From Melastoma dodecandrum (Eukaryota > Streptophyta > Magnoliopsida > Myrtales > Melastomataceae), in NCBI GenBank assembly GCA_029817715.1, contig JARUPY010000089.1, positions 1,736,001 through 1,800,000 on the forward strand: 64,000 nt of DNA, given 5' to 3'. The translations under genes were made by a program, and so were the position numbers. Below are positions 1 through 11,560 of the stretch, piece after piece. The notes under the pieces are model-generated. The model was not told the origin of the DNA and ran no database searches. It saw only the letters and a list, made by a program, of their open reading frames with translations. Within the stretch, counting starts at the first letter, position 1, and each line of letters opens with the position of its first letter.

Positions 1-58
1 AGCAGTGGGGAGTGGACCTTATCTCACAGCTCAACATTGACCACGGCGGAGGAGGAGC

Positions 59-63
<5 letters not shown>

Positions 64-91
<28 letters not shown>
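64..91. repeat. CT dinucleotide microsatellite
   Basis: An uninterrupted run of about 14 TC/CT units. Such runs are common in plant 5' leaders. A short ATG-initiated frame follows at 123 but it is only about 30 codons and I do not recognise it. Confidence 0.9.
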
Positions 92-93
<2 letters not shown>

Positions 94-1823
94 GATTCAG
101 AGGCGATCTCTCAGCCTCCAACATGAGGATGTTGGGTCACAGTGGAATGCAGGTGAAGTCGTCGTTCCTCGATGTAGACGTGAATGGGGCTTTCTTAACA
201 GATGAGAGGAAAGTATAGTCAGAATAGTCATTTATTGTTGCCTTGCCTGTGTGCATAATCGATTTTTTCTTTCTTTTACTTTGTACAATCAATTTTGTTA
301 GATTAAGTTATTTCTGGTCAATTTCTTCCTTTTTTTTCGTGGTTTTCTTTCCATCAGATGTACAAAAGGGCAATGACTTTGGATTGTGGATGTAACTTAT
401 TTATTATCCACGATGAAACTTTTCTTATGCTCTGTTTGTTTCTGCAAAAATCATTCTTTTTTTTTATGAATTCCTGTATTATTACCCTTACAAATTTTAA
501 AATTTTCCGATCGAAATTCTGGAGGTTTTCTAAATCAGTGTTTTAAATACTTATCGAAAATGAAATTAATATTTTAAAAACTAATTTTCTTAAAAATCTA
601 CCGTATTTTTTGAAATATTTCGAATATTGGTAACAAAACGCTGGAAATTTTGGACAACCAATCAAAACATCCGTGGCTCAATTGTGTTGAATGGACCCTA
701 TCAACGATGTAATTACGTATTGTCACATGGTTTTCAAACCCTAAACTTACATACCCGATAATATTCAATATCAACAAAAACTGCGCTGGAAACTCAAAGT
801 TGCTACAAACATTGTTTTAAAAGAAAAGGCGACATAAAATCTGTTTTTTTTTAACCCTCAGCGGCGCAATAACTGACGTTAGTTTCCGTTTTGGATCATT
901 CGGACAAGACAACATTAAACAAGTAATAACAAAAAAAAAAACAGCAATCCGAATTCTCCTTACCCCCCAATTAGAAAAAGTTGCCGATGAAATTAATTAC
1001 AATTCTGGCAAAGACAAAAAGATCACTCCTTTCAAAACCAAACCCAGAAATTTCAGTAATTTTCCCTTTTGAGTGACGTGTATTTTGGGTTCCTTCTTCC
1101 CCAGAAATCGATTCCTTTTTTCCTTTCTGTTTTAATCCGATTGAATCGACTCAAAAATTTTTGGTCCTCTTGAATCCCGTTTTGAGTCTAAAGTTGTGTT
1201 TTTTTCGATGTTGCTCTGGGCGTTTGGAGCCGGAAAGTCGCCTTCTTGAGCAGCTTTTTCGCTTTTCTAGGCTTTAGGGTATTTGATTGAAGGGAGTGAA
1301 TACTTAGTATTATGGGTACGAGGTTGTTTTGTATTATATTGTCTCTTTGAGAAGTTTGTGAACTTGTTGAGCGGGCAAAGGGGTTGACTGTTTGGGCGAT
1401 TGTGATTGTTTTGCTGGGTTGAGGTCATGAGGAGGTTATTGCTCGCTGGCTTAGTTCCTTTTCTTGGGTTGTAATTTCTCATGAGGTGGTTTGATGCTTA
1501 TTTGGCTGGCCATTTACTGTATTGTTTTCCTGCCTGAGCTTTCCTGGAAGTAGAGATGTGTTATGTAAGCTGATTGATGCTTTTTTTTTTCTCGTCCTGC
1601 CTAAAGAATTTAGATGTTGAATAATGTTCTGGGAATATTGGATATCTGTGAGGTGACGTCCCGATGCATGTAAGTGGAGGGCAGCAGTGAGAGATTGCGC
1701 CCTTTGACATCCGGTTTCTAGTTATTTGAGTTTTGTTAATTTATTTTTGTCTGCAGTGGTGGTGGGTAAATCCATTGCAAAGGGATTTGAAGTCACGGGG
1801 TCATTGTGAATGTCAAATGCTGA
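92..1823. other. No intact gene; AT-rich spacer and likely leader of the GDH relict
   Basis: About 1.7 kb without a convincing coding frame. Bases 230-1000 are AT-rich with homopolymer runs. From about 1080 the composition changes to a T/G-rich, leader-like sequence, which probably represents the old 5' UTR and 5' UTR intron of the NADP-GDH pseudogene that begins at 1824. A short frame at 123-220 cannot be assigned. Confidence 0.5.
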
Positions 1824-2924
1824 ATGTTGCTTCCATTCGGGGGGTCGGGGATAAACCCCGCGATGGATGACATAAACTTGATACAACAGGCGCAAAGGCA
1901 TCACCTGGTTCCTGTTGTACGAGAGCTTGGGGAAGAAATCGATCTTGAGATTGTCGCTGGTGACGACAAGGCTTCGTTTGCCAACACCACCCTAGTTGGC
2001 GTCACACCCCCAGAACCAACTTCTTCCGATGAACACGACGATGGCAAGAACTTGATAGGTTCTGAGTTGCCTAATGAAGAATTGGACGTGACAAAGAACC
2101 AGCCGGTGAAGAGAAAGAAGAAGGTTGTCAAGAGATGGAGGGAGGAGTGGGCTGATACGATAAGTGGGCATATGTTGATGTAAAGGAAGGGACCGCAAGG
2201 ATATTCTGCTCAATTTGTAGGGAGTTTGGAAGGAAGCATATAAAAAACCCTTATGGCAATGAAGGTAGTCAGAATATGTAGATGAGTGCTCTAGAAGAGC
2301 ATAACAATAGTTTACTTCACAAGGAGGCAGTTCGGCTGCAATTGGCTTCCAAGGATGAAGCCATTGTGGAGAAACCAATTCATGTGAAAGGTTGGTTCTC
2401 TTTATTGACTTAGATTCCGCCTGTTCACTAGCACTAAAGCTCCAGTGTCTTGCTCTCTTTTGCAATTATTTTCTGCATCCTAGTATTTTTATTCGTATCG
2501 TAACGTAACCTTATCTGAATTCTATATTCCTCTCTTTTCCGACTCCCATGTTGATTATTGTAAACTTAAGCACTCATGTCAAAGACTGCTGGATCAATTG
2601 TTTAAGCTGCCCTCAAGAGTGATCCACATGAAGTCGAGTACATACAGGCTGTTCAAGAAATAGTACATGCATTGGAAAGAGTGATTGCAAAAAATTCTGT
2701 GTAAGCTGTCCTAATCATGAAATGCACCTGCCTTCTCCTGTGTTTTCATAGCTGAACCTTATTAGTATTGGTTCCTGCAACTAATGAGATTTCATTCTCT
2801 AGATATGTCAACATGCTGGAACGATTGTTAGAACCTGAGCGAACAATCATTTATAGAGTACGGAGCGGTGATCTCAGCTTTTCTTACCATAGCCCAAGCC
2901 ATGAGCCGTCAAGGATGCGTATAG
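1824..2924 (+). pseudogene. NADP-specific glutamate dehydrogenase pseudogene, catalytic core deleted
   Basis: The translated pieces match the plant NADP-GDH-like protein (Arabidopsis At1g51720 type, from memory), about 630 residues when intact, with a BED-like N-terminal extension before the dehydrogenase domain. Visible blocks are the N-terminus (MDDINLIQQAQRHHL from 1863), a basic segment VKRKKKVVKRWREEWADT, the Cys/His-containing segment, SALEEHNNSLLHKEA, then exons near 2575-2702 and 2804-2860. Lesions: one base is lost near 2160 (expected TYKW frame broken); CAG is now TAG in the NMQMSALEEH context (2278-2280); GAA is now TAA after SKTAGSIV (near 2606). At about 2860 the sequence jumps from LLEPERTIIYRV directly to the natural C-terminus, GAVISAFLTIAQAMSRQGCV and stop at 2922-2924. 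The whole nucleotide- and substrate-binding core is absent. No active enzyme can be made. Confidence 0.88.
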
Positions 2925-4798
2925 GCCGTCGAAAAAGCTAACTGCATTTGTCTGAGGACAGAATCCACCTACCGGACCTTTTCCAGTCGCTTTTGTCAGT
3001 AAGCAGCATTCTCAGTTACTGAAGAACGTGGCTCGAAACAGCATGAACGCTATTCGCCTTTCTCTAGCGCTAGTGCTGAGATTAATATATAATTGTTCAT
3101 CAATCCATTGGTGGACAACATTTTAGTTGAAAGGTTCTTCCAAGTGAGATGAGATTGAAACAAAAAAATTCATGTAAATAATTTTCATGATGTATAATTT
3201 AAATGTAAAAGTTTCCTAGTAAGGAAAGTTTATTTAGATCATGCACGAGTCAGATTAGGTGCTTCCTTTACTAATTTTGTGGGGTAAATTTCTCATTCAC
3301 TTAGGCATGAATTTAATAAATTTGGGTTAAAGCTAATTTTCATAGGTATGCTAATTCTTTTCCATATTCTTGTGGGTAGTATTTGGGGTTTTGTTTCATT
3401 TTAATGGTAATCGAAAAAAATTCAAAAGTTTCGAAATTTTGAAAATAATATTCCGTAGCTGAATTTTATAAGTTCGATTTTCTTTTTATTTATTTGTTTT
3501 GGGTCATTATTTTCGGAATTTCGAAATTATACGACGTATTTTACTATTTTTTTTCGACTAACATATCTAGTAGTAGTATTTTGTTACAAAGTTTGAATTT
3601 AAGTATTGACCAAAGAAGGAACAAATGGGTTATAAATAAGGATTGTGGCTAACAACGAATTTGTTCCTTTTTTTAAAGGAAAAAGGAATGTGTTTTTTGG
3701 ATTAATTGTAGCTGTTAATCCAAACAAATAGAGACCATTACTTTAGTTTTTTTTTCTATATTTGGTTGGCGTGGGGGGGACCATTTATATGTAATTAAAT
3801 TGGAAATTGATTAAGGAATTAAGCAAAGATAAAAATACTAACAAACACGTGAAATCTGGCAAATGGATTAGAATTCCTAGAGATCTAAGTTAATGAAACA
3901 CTGGACAGGCAATGAAATTACATCCTGAGGATGGTATGCATATGATTTCCTCCTCGGACAAGTGATGTGGAAGAAAAAACAAATGTTTTTCATGGATCTA
4001 AATCAAATCAGAAGTTATATCAATCATGTCGAATTGGGATTTTTAAATGGGAAGATAAAAATATTAGGAATGGTGTTAATTAATAAAAAAAAAATGCTGA
4101 CGTCACATCTTTCCTGGAGGAAGATACTTTTTTCACCTCTTCGTCATCTTCTCTCTTGGCTCTCCCTCTCCTCCAATTTGCTCTTTGCCCTGTGGCCAAC
4201 CCAGCGGAAAAGACCAGTACTTTCTTCACACCCTTTTCCCCAAATCCCCTTCCTCGCATTTCCCATGTCCCGCTTTTGTCATTAGTTTCGTCCTTTTGAT
4301 TGTGTCTTCACTTCCCTTCGCCTGCGTATCCGTTTTTCCCTCTTTACTGGGTTTGTGGGGGATGAAGTGAAAGGGTGAGCATTTGGGACTTTTCCTTTTC
4401 GGCCGGTGCTTCATTTCCATGGAAGTAGTTGTAGTTGGTTGTGTTGTTTCTGAGAACGATGGCGGAAATGGATTGGAGAAATTAGCGGAAGGCGTTGTTT
4501 TCCCATCTGGGGTTTATTCCCCTGTTCTTTTTTTTTCTTTTAATTCTTAGGAAGTGGGTTTTAACTGGCCGTTCGGTTTTTCAGGCTATTGTTGCATGCA
4601 TTGCTTTGGTCTGTATTGGTACTGTCGCGTTTTTGCTAGCTTTTCTGTGTTTAGCCGTGTGGTTTATGGGTTTCTTGGCATTTGCCGCGGAAGGTTGTGG
4701 GTTTGGAGAGATGGGTGGTTTTGATGGATGATTAGGGCTTATGTTGGTTCCTTTGTTAGGTGGTTTATCTTTTGGCGTGCCATTCGGAAGGTGGAAGA
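2925..4798. other. Spacer plus leader of the PWWP gene
   Basis: From 2925 to about 3160 lies probable former 3' UTR of the GDH relict. From 3170 to 4100 the sequence is AT-rich with no gene-like frame. From about 4130 a pyrimidine-rich stretch begins, followed by T/G-rich sequence up to 4798; this is likely the 5' UTR, possibly with a leader intron, of the PWWP gene. Small open frames here look incidental. Confidence 0.5.
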
Positions 4799-7558
4799 AT
4801 GGGGAGTTCTGCTGAAGAGGAGTTCAATCCATCCGCAGGCGAGCTGGTGTGGGTACGCCTGAATAATGGGTCGTGGTGGCCGGGTCGGGTTATGGGGCTT
4901 GATGAGTTGTTGGATATAAGCCCTGTCCCACGGAGGATAGGTACCCCAGTGATGCTCCTCGGTCGCAAGAGCATTAACATGTGAGATTATTTTACTGTTC
5001 GGTGGAAAGACTGTACACTTCGATTTATTTACTGTTGGGGCTTTTGGTGAAGTTTCTCTGTGTGTAGTTCTTTGATTAGGTAAGCTTTGAGTAAGCTTTT
5101 CACGTCTAGCCTTGAAATGAATCCCTTGAGGTTTGATTTTGGTTTTCAACCAATTTGAAATGGTGCATCATCTTTTACTCTTTTACTACTAAACTAATTT
5201 GTTTGACTTTTGATTGTCGTGGTTTGGAAAAATTTTCTGCTGATTCTAACGCGCTGAGGACTTATTGATATTTCCAAAGAGGTGTAAAATATCCATCTTT
5301 TTCCAGCATCTAAAGTTTCCAATGTGTGAGTCATAGTTATAGTTCTTTTCCCCTACATGGTTGTGGTTGCAATTAATTTACTGGATGACTTCGTCTGCCG
5401 TCATTACTTCTTTATGGAACTAAAGACTGTCGATCATTCAATTGGGAATCTTCATAGAATCTTTATTTTTGTAAGAGATGCGTCATTCTCCTGATTGTGA
5501 AGGTATCTTATTGGTGCAGAGATTGGTACAATATTCCCAATTCTAAAAGAGTGAAGGCGTTTCGATGTGGAGAGTACAACCATTGCATTGAAAAAGCGAA
5601 AGCTGCTTGCGCTATTCCAAAAAAGAAAAACGTAAAGCATCCACGGAGAGACGATGCCATATTACTTGCTCTAGAGCTCGAGAATGCTCAACTCGGTAAG
5701 GACCATCTAGATGTCTATGCTAGATCTTCCTCTCATGGAGGAACTAATGCTACATCACCTGACCAAGAGAGTGAATCCGATGAAAATTCTCCTTCAGCTT
5801 TTGAGTTGTCTCAGTCTGGATTATCTTTTGAAGAACCCAACCGGGCTAATTCTCCCAGAGTTCAAGTCTTCCATGGAGGGAATGGACATAACTGCAGTGG
5901 TTCTGAAGGTGATGGTTTAGAAGGAGGAACTAGACGCATGAAAGGTCTGGAGGATCTGGGAATGTGCTTAGCTGTAAACAAAGGGACTGGTTCTCCTGTG
6001 GTAGATTGTTCTACCATTGCAATACCCAATAATATGGTTAAGAGCTGCTCCTCATTTCTGAAGAGGAAAAGGACACAGGTGGCCAGAGTGCAGGAGCTCT
6101 TGAAGAGAAGAAAACGTCGTCGCCAGCTTACACAAGTTATGGAAAGTGCTGACATGGTATCGGTTCCTGTATTGTGTAACCAAATTCCTTGTTCAAGCTG
6201 CCCTGCTCATGCTGGAGCATCCTCCTGCAGTTTACCCAGTTCTGCCCCTGTTGCATCAAAGAGGGTCTCCACTTCTGTGAGGAAGACGAATGCAGATGGA
6301 CATGAGACTCGCCATAAATCTGTCTTTTGGGTAAATAATATAGCAGATAGTTCTAATTTAGTCAATGGGCAGAGGAAAGTGCAGGAAAATGGCACTTCAT
6401 GTCTGAAAGAGTCACGGAAGAATGAATCACTCGATGGGTTATATGATGTTCCATTAGCTGGTGAAGAGAATCACTCCGTCGGTATGTTTTCTTTTGTGTT
6501 GTTTTGCCATCTACTTATCAGTGCCGGTATTCTGCATCTGACCTCTCCTTTCCAAGAACTTGTTAACGGTTCATAGGATGCTGATTACTTGGATCTATTA
6601 GGAAATCTGCATGAACATGGTTCCATCTTTCCTAAAGAAAGGTCGAGTTACAGAGTGTCAGCGTGCTGAATTTTGTAATTATGTCCTCATCTTTCGCATT
6701 CATCAGCTATAGGGAATTATTGCGGGAATACATTTAGTCCTTATTGTCTTTGAAGTGTTTCAAGTACTGGATTAGTGAATCTCTTCAACTCATGTTGCAG
6801 ATTTACAGCGAGTTGCTAAGTCAGGCTTTTCCATGGCCCAAAATGGGATTGCTAAGGGCTGCCAGTCAACTACTTCCAAGTCTGCATCTTTGCAGCCACT
6901 CTGGAATTTGGGAAACGCAGTTTGTATTAACAGTTTGACTCAGAGAATGAAGAAGGGAACTTCCAAATGGCAATCTAAACGCAAGAGGAACTTAAGACCC
7001 ACTAGCAAGGGTATAATTCGAAGCTCTAGAAATAACCGGTCCAAGGTTGGCATGGTTACGACGGATTCGGATTTTCAGGCTGATGATCCCGGGGACTTGG
7101 ACTTGTGGCTTGGTTCCTCACTCTACAGTGTTGAAGTGAAGTCGCAAGCGACCTATCACCCCAATAATGTTCCATTCATTTCACTCAGCAGCAGGTTAAA
7201 CGGGGAAGCCATCGTTGGGCACCCGGTGACCATAGAGGTTTTGCACGACGGGTATTGTGATCGTCCCGCGGAGGCGATTGCGCCCAAGAGAAGCAACAGC
7301 AAAAGGTCGAGGTATTTCCTGGTCAAATCTCGCAGACGGAGAAGACCGGGAGTAATATCCAAGAAGATGCGGAGTCTGTCATCTCTCAATACTAAAAAGA
7401 AGGGCAAGGGTGATGAGAAGCCGGCTGTGGGCGTTGGCGAGTCTTCTGTCACGGCGTGCATCCCAGTGAAGGCGGTATTCAGCCGGTTAAATGAAGCCGT
7501 AAACGGCTCGGGAAGGTCATCGTGTCGAGATCCACCGCAGAACTGCAATATTGCTTGA
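4799..7558 (+). CDS. PWWP/Tudor-domain nuclear protein (At1g51745-like)
   Basis: Three exons: 4799-4980, 5520-6481 and 6801-7558; joins are in frame and introns are GT..AG. The N-terminal PWWP domain is clear: GELVWVRLNNGSWWPGRVMG at about residues 14-33, then GTPVMLLGRKS, and after the first splice IDWYNIPNSKRVKAFRCGEY. The middle is Ser-rich. Basic, nuclear-type segments include KRKRTQVARVQELLKRRKRR and a Lys/Arg-rich C-terminus. A conserved block WLGSSLYSVEVKSQATY lies near the C-terminus. PWWP domains bind methylated histone tails and DNA, so a chromatin reader role is inferred; plant members of this subfamily are poorly characterised. I chose the ATG at 4799 because family members begin MGSS. 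An upstream in-frame GTG at 4760 is not a plausible start. Family assignment is confident, function is not. Confidence 0.87.
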
Positions 7559-7849
7559 GGAAACTCGCGGGAAAGGTTAAGGTTTCGCTCGCTTTCCCAT
7601 CAACACGGTCTCACCGGCACTGATTCTGGACAACTCCCGGAAGGACGACGAGGATGCCTTTGGGTCGGACTTTAGTTAGTTGTACATTCTGTAACATTTT
7701 GTCCTTGTGGGAGGGGAGATTGCTGTCTGGTAGGTGTTTAGGGATTAGGCCATTTTGAACTTTGAACTGATTCTTATTTCCTATTTTGTGCTCTTGGATT
7801 TCTTCATGTCATAACCACCGACATGTTTAACTCCTGGTTATAGAAGTAA
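7559..7849. other. 3' UTR of the PWWP gene
   Basis: Directly downstream of the PWWP stop codon. The T-rich composition around 7680-7840 is typical of a plant 3' UTR. No gene is seen. Confidence 0.45.
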
Positions 7850-8770
7850 AAAGAAGGCAGCAAAAGCAACATAGCGGTTATCACCGGGTCGGACGGGGAT
7901 CCTTTCTCTAGCGAGGTTTGAGCAAGGCTGCTTAGGCGGCAGTTCGTGAAGGAGGCACGGACTTGAGAGATGGATGGCGCTCTTCGATGCTCGGGAGTGA
8001 AGTTCGGGCATCGAATCTGGGCACGAGACGAGGCGTGTTCAGAATGCGGAGGGCTCTAGTGCGAATGCTAGAGCGGTATTCATGAGGGATGCACGATCAC
8101 ATGACCCGGTTCCTTTGTTGTGGGGATCAACTTAGGAGCATAGCCTAATCTACACTCGTTAACGGACTAGCGGGTGGCGGGCAGCACGGTGAGATACGTG
8201 CAGTGGTGGCGTGCCGCCGAAAGCAACGGAGATTCTCGGAAGGTTGCTTATGGGTGGGCACTGACGAAAGAGTCTTGACGCAAGCTACAGGTGATCCTTT
8301 GGATGGCTGCTGCAAGAGGCGGGTACAGAAGACCCTTGGTATTCCTGGTTGCAGACGACCGTCGGTGTTTCGAGACTGTTGGGTTGCCCGTGGCAGCATG
8401 GTGTCCAAGTTTCCATTATCTTGTAATGGTTGTAACTCACCTTAGCCACTATAAACGAGTGAGTGAGGACTTGAGTGAGGGAGAGCATGTGAATATGCAT
8501 AGATGAGAGTGAGTTGAGGTGAGATACCCATACTCCGAGAGTTTGTTTTATACATGAGAGTTTTGTTGTTCCGTTTGTATTATTATGAGTGATAATACGG
8601 TGATTGCCATCATTTTGCTGGATTGGGTATTTTATCGATCTCATTGTGTTCTTGGGGATAGTAAGAAAACGTTGGTCGTGCTTGGATGGGCACGACGCTG
8701 GGCGTGTAGCGTTGCTAAGTTGAGTTAGCCGTAGTAGCGTCTCAGACCCGTCGCAGTTCTATCAGTTCGG
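7850..8770. mobile_element. Possible LTR-retrotransposon remnant (LTR-like block)
   Basis: A roughly 0.9 kb block that is much more GC-rich than the AT-rich sequence on either side. It has no long gene-like frame but contains a TATA-like CTATAAACG near 8450, followed by GAGTGAG-rich sequence, as in promoter regions of plant LTRs. I cannot find unambiguous TG..CA ends, a primer-binding site or a target-site duplication, so the class is uncertain. It could also be a gene-poor, non-repetitive GC-rich island. Confidence 0.35.
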
Positions 8771-8976
8771 TTTATAGATATATTTTGTATAATTTATTTA
8801 CAACATATATTATAATATTCCATTTCTTTCATTAATATTACATATTATATTTCCATATAAAACATATAAAAATTTATGTAAAATGAATCACTCAACTGAA
8901 TCATATATATATTTTTAATGAATAAATATACCCGTCCGCAATTAGTTTTATAGTTATATATTACTATTATCCTGCC

Positions 8977-9013
8977 CCTATATATAAGGGTTCGGATCTC
9001 CTCCAAACCCTAG
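8977..9013 (+). promoter_or_regulatory. TATA box and telo-box of the eL28 gene
   Basis: CTATATATAAGGG around 8977-8990 is a strong TATA box. About 20 bases downstream, AAACCCTAG (9005-9013) is a plant telo-box, an element typical of ribosomal-protein promoters and leaders. A leader intron ending TTTATAG at about 9197 precedes the ATG at 9215. All of this fits a highly expressed translation gene. Confidence 0.75.
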
Positions 9014-9214
9014 CGGCTCCCTCTCCGACTCTCTACTCCCGCCGCGGACTGGTGACACATTGCTCGCTTTTTTGATCGATCCTGGATAGTTTGGTGTTGA
9101 TTGTATGCCGTGCCAGTGTCTGCTGAGGAGTTGGTGATGGAATTTCCAATGCTTTCCGTTGTTTGATTTGATCCGTTCCGTGGTTTTTTCTTTATAGGAT
9201 TATATTTGGAGGAA

Positions 9215-10381
9215 ATGGCGACGGTTCCGGGGCAGTTGGTGTGGGAGATAGTGAAGAAGAACAACTGCTTCCTGGTGAAGGAGTTCGGTAATGGGACCGC
9301 CGGAGTGCAGTTCAGCAAAGAGCCCAACAATCTGTACAACCTCAACTCTTACAAGCACTCCGGTAATGACTCAACTCGATGTGTAGTTTGTTTGCATCAT
9401 TTATCTTTGTGGCCAATGGCTGGCTGATCTAGACTTGGGAATTTGGCTTGTTGGAATTTGGGATTGGTTTTACGAATATTTATGTCTTTGTGGAGCTGTT
9501 TTTTGCTGGATTCAAGGCGAAACTAGTTTTTACAAGATCAGTTTTTTTTTGCTGTCTTTCTTTTTAGTTTTTCCTTGTGAACATTGTGTGTTGTTACGGA
9601 CTGAATCGCGAGGATGGGTGGTTTCATGTTCGAGTAGTTCTCGCACTGAGTTCTTGTTTGTTGGTCGTTGAAGGTCTGGCGAATAAGAAGGCTGTCACCA
9701 TCCAACCTGTGGGGAAGGAGCAAGCCATTTTGCTTGCTACTTCCAAGACCAAGAAGCAGAACAAGCCATCAGCCTTGCTTCACAAATCTGTGTTGAAGAA
9801 GGAGTTCCGTAGAATGGCGAAGGCAGTTGTCAACCAGGTGTCTTTTTCTTCTTGATGCATTTTCTAGATTTCTTTTTCCTGTCCTTGTTAATTGTCTTTT
9901 TTTTTTGCGATCGACATGCTTGTTGAATGCTAGCAATAATTTTCTCAGCTGTGTGTTGATATTTTTGAGCATTGATTAATATCACAGCAGTGGTGAGGCT
10001 ATAACATGTAAGATGGAACCGTACGGTTCCTTTGGTGAGATTTACTTGTGACGCTTGCCTCCTGGGCTTTTTCCATTTTGGCATCCCATCCCACGTGATG
10101 CTTTTGGGTTTTGCCTTTGATTAACTTTTGTTTGATTTGAAAATTGACTGAACCTCGGAGAAACCCTTTTCAGATTATGTTTTCCCTACGGAATATCCTT
10201 ATATTTTACCTGTTGTTTATACCACTTTTATTTTCGGTAGGTAGGGGACAACTACTATCGTCCCGACCTGAAGAATGCTGCCCTGGCACGGTTAAGCGCC
10301 GTTAATAGGAGTCTGAAGGTTGCGAAATCCGGTGTGAAGAAGAGGAATAGGCAGGGCATTAAGGTTCGGGGCAGGAAGTAA
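9215..10381 (+). CDS. RPL28: Large ribosomal subunit protein eL28
   Basis: Three exons, 9215-9362, 9674-9837 and 10241-10381, give a 150-residue protein; Arabidopsis eL28 is 143. The start [20 protein letters not shown], the block [20 protein letters not shown] across the first splice, and [20 protein letters not shown] after the second are diagnostic of cytosolic eL28. The C-terminus is strongly basic, as expected for an rRNA-binding protein of the 60S subunit. An upstream in-frame TTG at 9206 exists, but the ATG at 9215 matches the family start. The TATA box and telo-box upstream support expression. No lesion is seen. Confidence 0.96.
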
Positions 10382-11002
10382 GCAGGGACTACTTTTTCTC
10401 GTACACCGACAGCAATCGTGTTAGGGATATTTGGAATTACAAGAGGCCTTTTCCTTTCAAAAATGGTTGGAGTTGCCTTTTCTGGCCATGGAATTGCTGG
10501 TGTTTATTTTAATGGATTATGATTGCACTCGGGTTCGGTGAAGGAATGTTCTGCTTTCATTTTCATAAACAAAAAACAGCCTTTGGCTTGGGCAGCAAGG
10601 AATATGAATTCTAGCGAGACTCTTTTCTGGTGCTATTTGAGGTAGGCTGGTCAATCTGAATAGCGTGTCTACTTTGCTTAGCATGATCATCGTTAGTACA
10701 TAATGTTGTCTATCCCCTCCACTGTTCTTAAACTAATCTCTTAATCCCTTTTCCGCAAGCTGGCATAGGAATTTACATGAATTGATTTGTGGGATTGTGA
10801 TCCATGTTGTTTCTAGAACAGACATTTGCATACGTGAGATACTTGCCATTGGGAATTTTGAAATGGTCTAGAAGTCATTGAAGTGCAACGTGACTTTGTC
10901 TGCTGGCCTCTTATGTTACGCCCCCAAATCCATATAAACTTGTTAATCCTTCATCCTGTTCCAAGCTCCATTCCCATATTCTTTATTTTTCTGTGGGTGA
11001 AG
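10382..11002. other. eL28 3' UTR and promoter of the next small gene
   Basis: About 620 bases with no gene. The first part is a T-rich 3' UTR. CATATAAAC near 10931 could be the TATA box of the gene starting at 11003. Confidence 0.5.
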
Positions 11003-11365
11003 ATGGCTCTGCCTTTGGATATCGACGGAACGAGCTCCTCCACCTTGAGACCCTCATCCTCGTCTGTGAAGGAAAGCCTGTCAGTCCACAACGAGCGCAA
11101 GGGTGACCACTGTTACGAATCAGTGGAGGGTAAAAGGAGGCGCAAGGAGGTAGGATGTTTCTCATTCAAGGAGGTGAGCATCGAGCCGGAGACTGCGTCC
11201 TCGTTGGAGGATGTGGATTCGACCAAGTTGAAGGACGAGATCAGGAGATGGGCGAAGGCGGTCGTGGCTTACGCACGGCAGGTCAGCAGCGGTAGGTTCG
11301 GCATCTCGAAATCAAGCAGCGGGCACAACGGCAGTGGTTCGTTCGGTTATGTTAATGGCCGGTAG
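11003..11365 (+). CDS. Small plant-specific protein of unknown function
   Basis: A single-exon frame of 120 codons beginning MALPLDIDGTSSS. The N-terminal half is Ser/Thr-rich and probably disordered. The centre contains KRRRKEVGCFSF. The C-terminal half has a conserved-looking amphipathic segment, LKDEIRRWAKAVVAYARQVS, then SGRFG. I associate this last motif with a family of short, uncharacterised plant proteins but cannot give a function or name. A CATATAAAC TATA-like element lies about 70 bases upstream and codon use is gene-like (GC-richer than flanks). It could be a truncated member of a longer family. Confidence 0.62.
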   Translation: MALPLDIDGTSSSTLRPSSSSVKESLSVHNERKGDHCYESVEGKRRRKEVGCFSFKEVSIEPETASSLEDVDSTKLKDEIRRWAKAVVAYARQVSSGRFGISKSSSGHNGSGSFGYVNGR

Positions 11366-11410
11366 AAATCCAAGTCCGATTACGTCATCATAGTATTATC
11401 TAATAATATC

Positions 11411-11424
11411 CTGCCACGTGGCAG
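11411..11424. promoter_or_regulatory. Perfect 14-bp palindrome with G-box core upstream of CHMP1
   Basis: CTGCCACGTGGCAG is a perfect inverted repeat centred on CACGTG, the G-box bound by plant bZIP and bHLH factors. It lies about 140 bases upstream of the CHMP1 ATG and 46 bases downstream of the preceding stop codon, so it sits in the likely CHMP1 promoter. A run of C residues follows at about 11444. Confidence 0.6.
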
Positions 11425-11560
11425 TCAGAGACGCAAAACCCCACCCCCCCCCCCTCCGCTCCTCCCTTCTTTACATTTTCGCCCCTGATCGAAGGAAACG
11501 AAAATTTTTCCCCCAAAATCAGTTAACCCTAAATTCGATTAGCAGCGGGGGTGGGGGACG

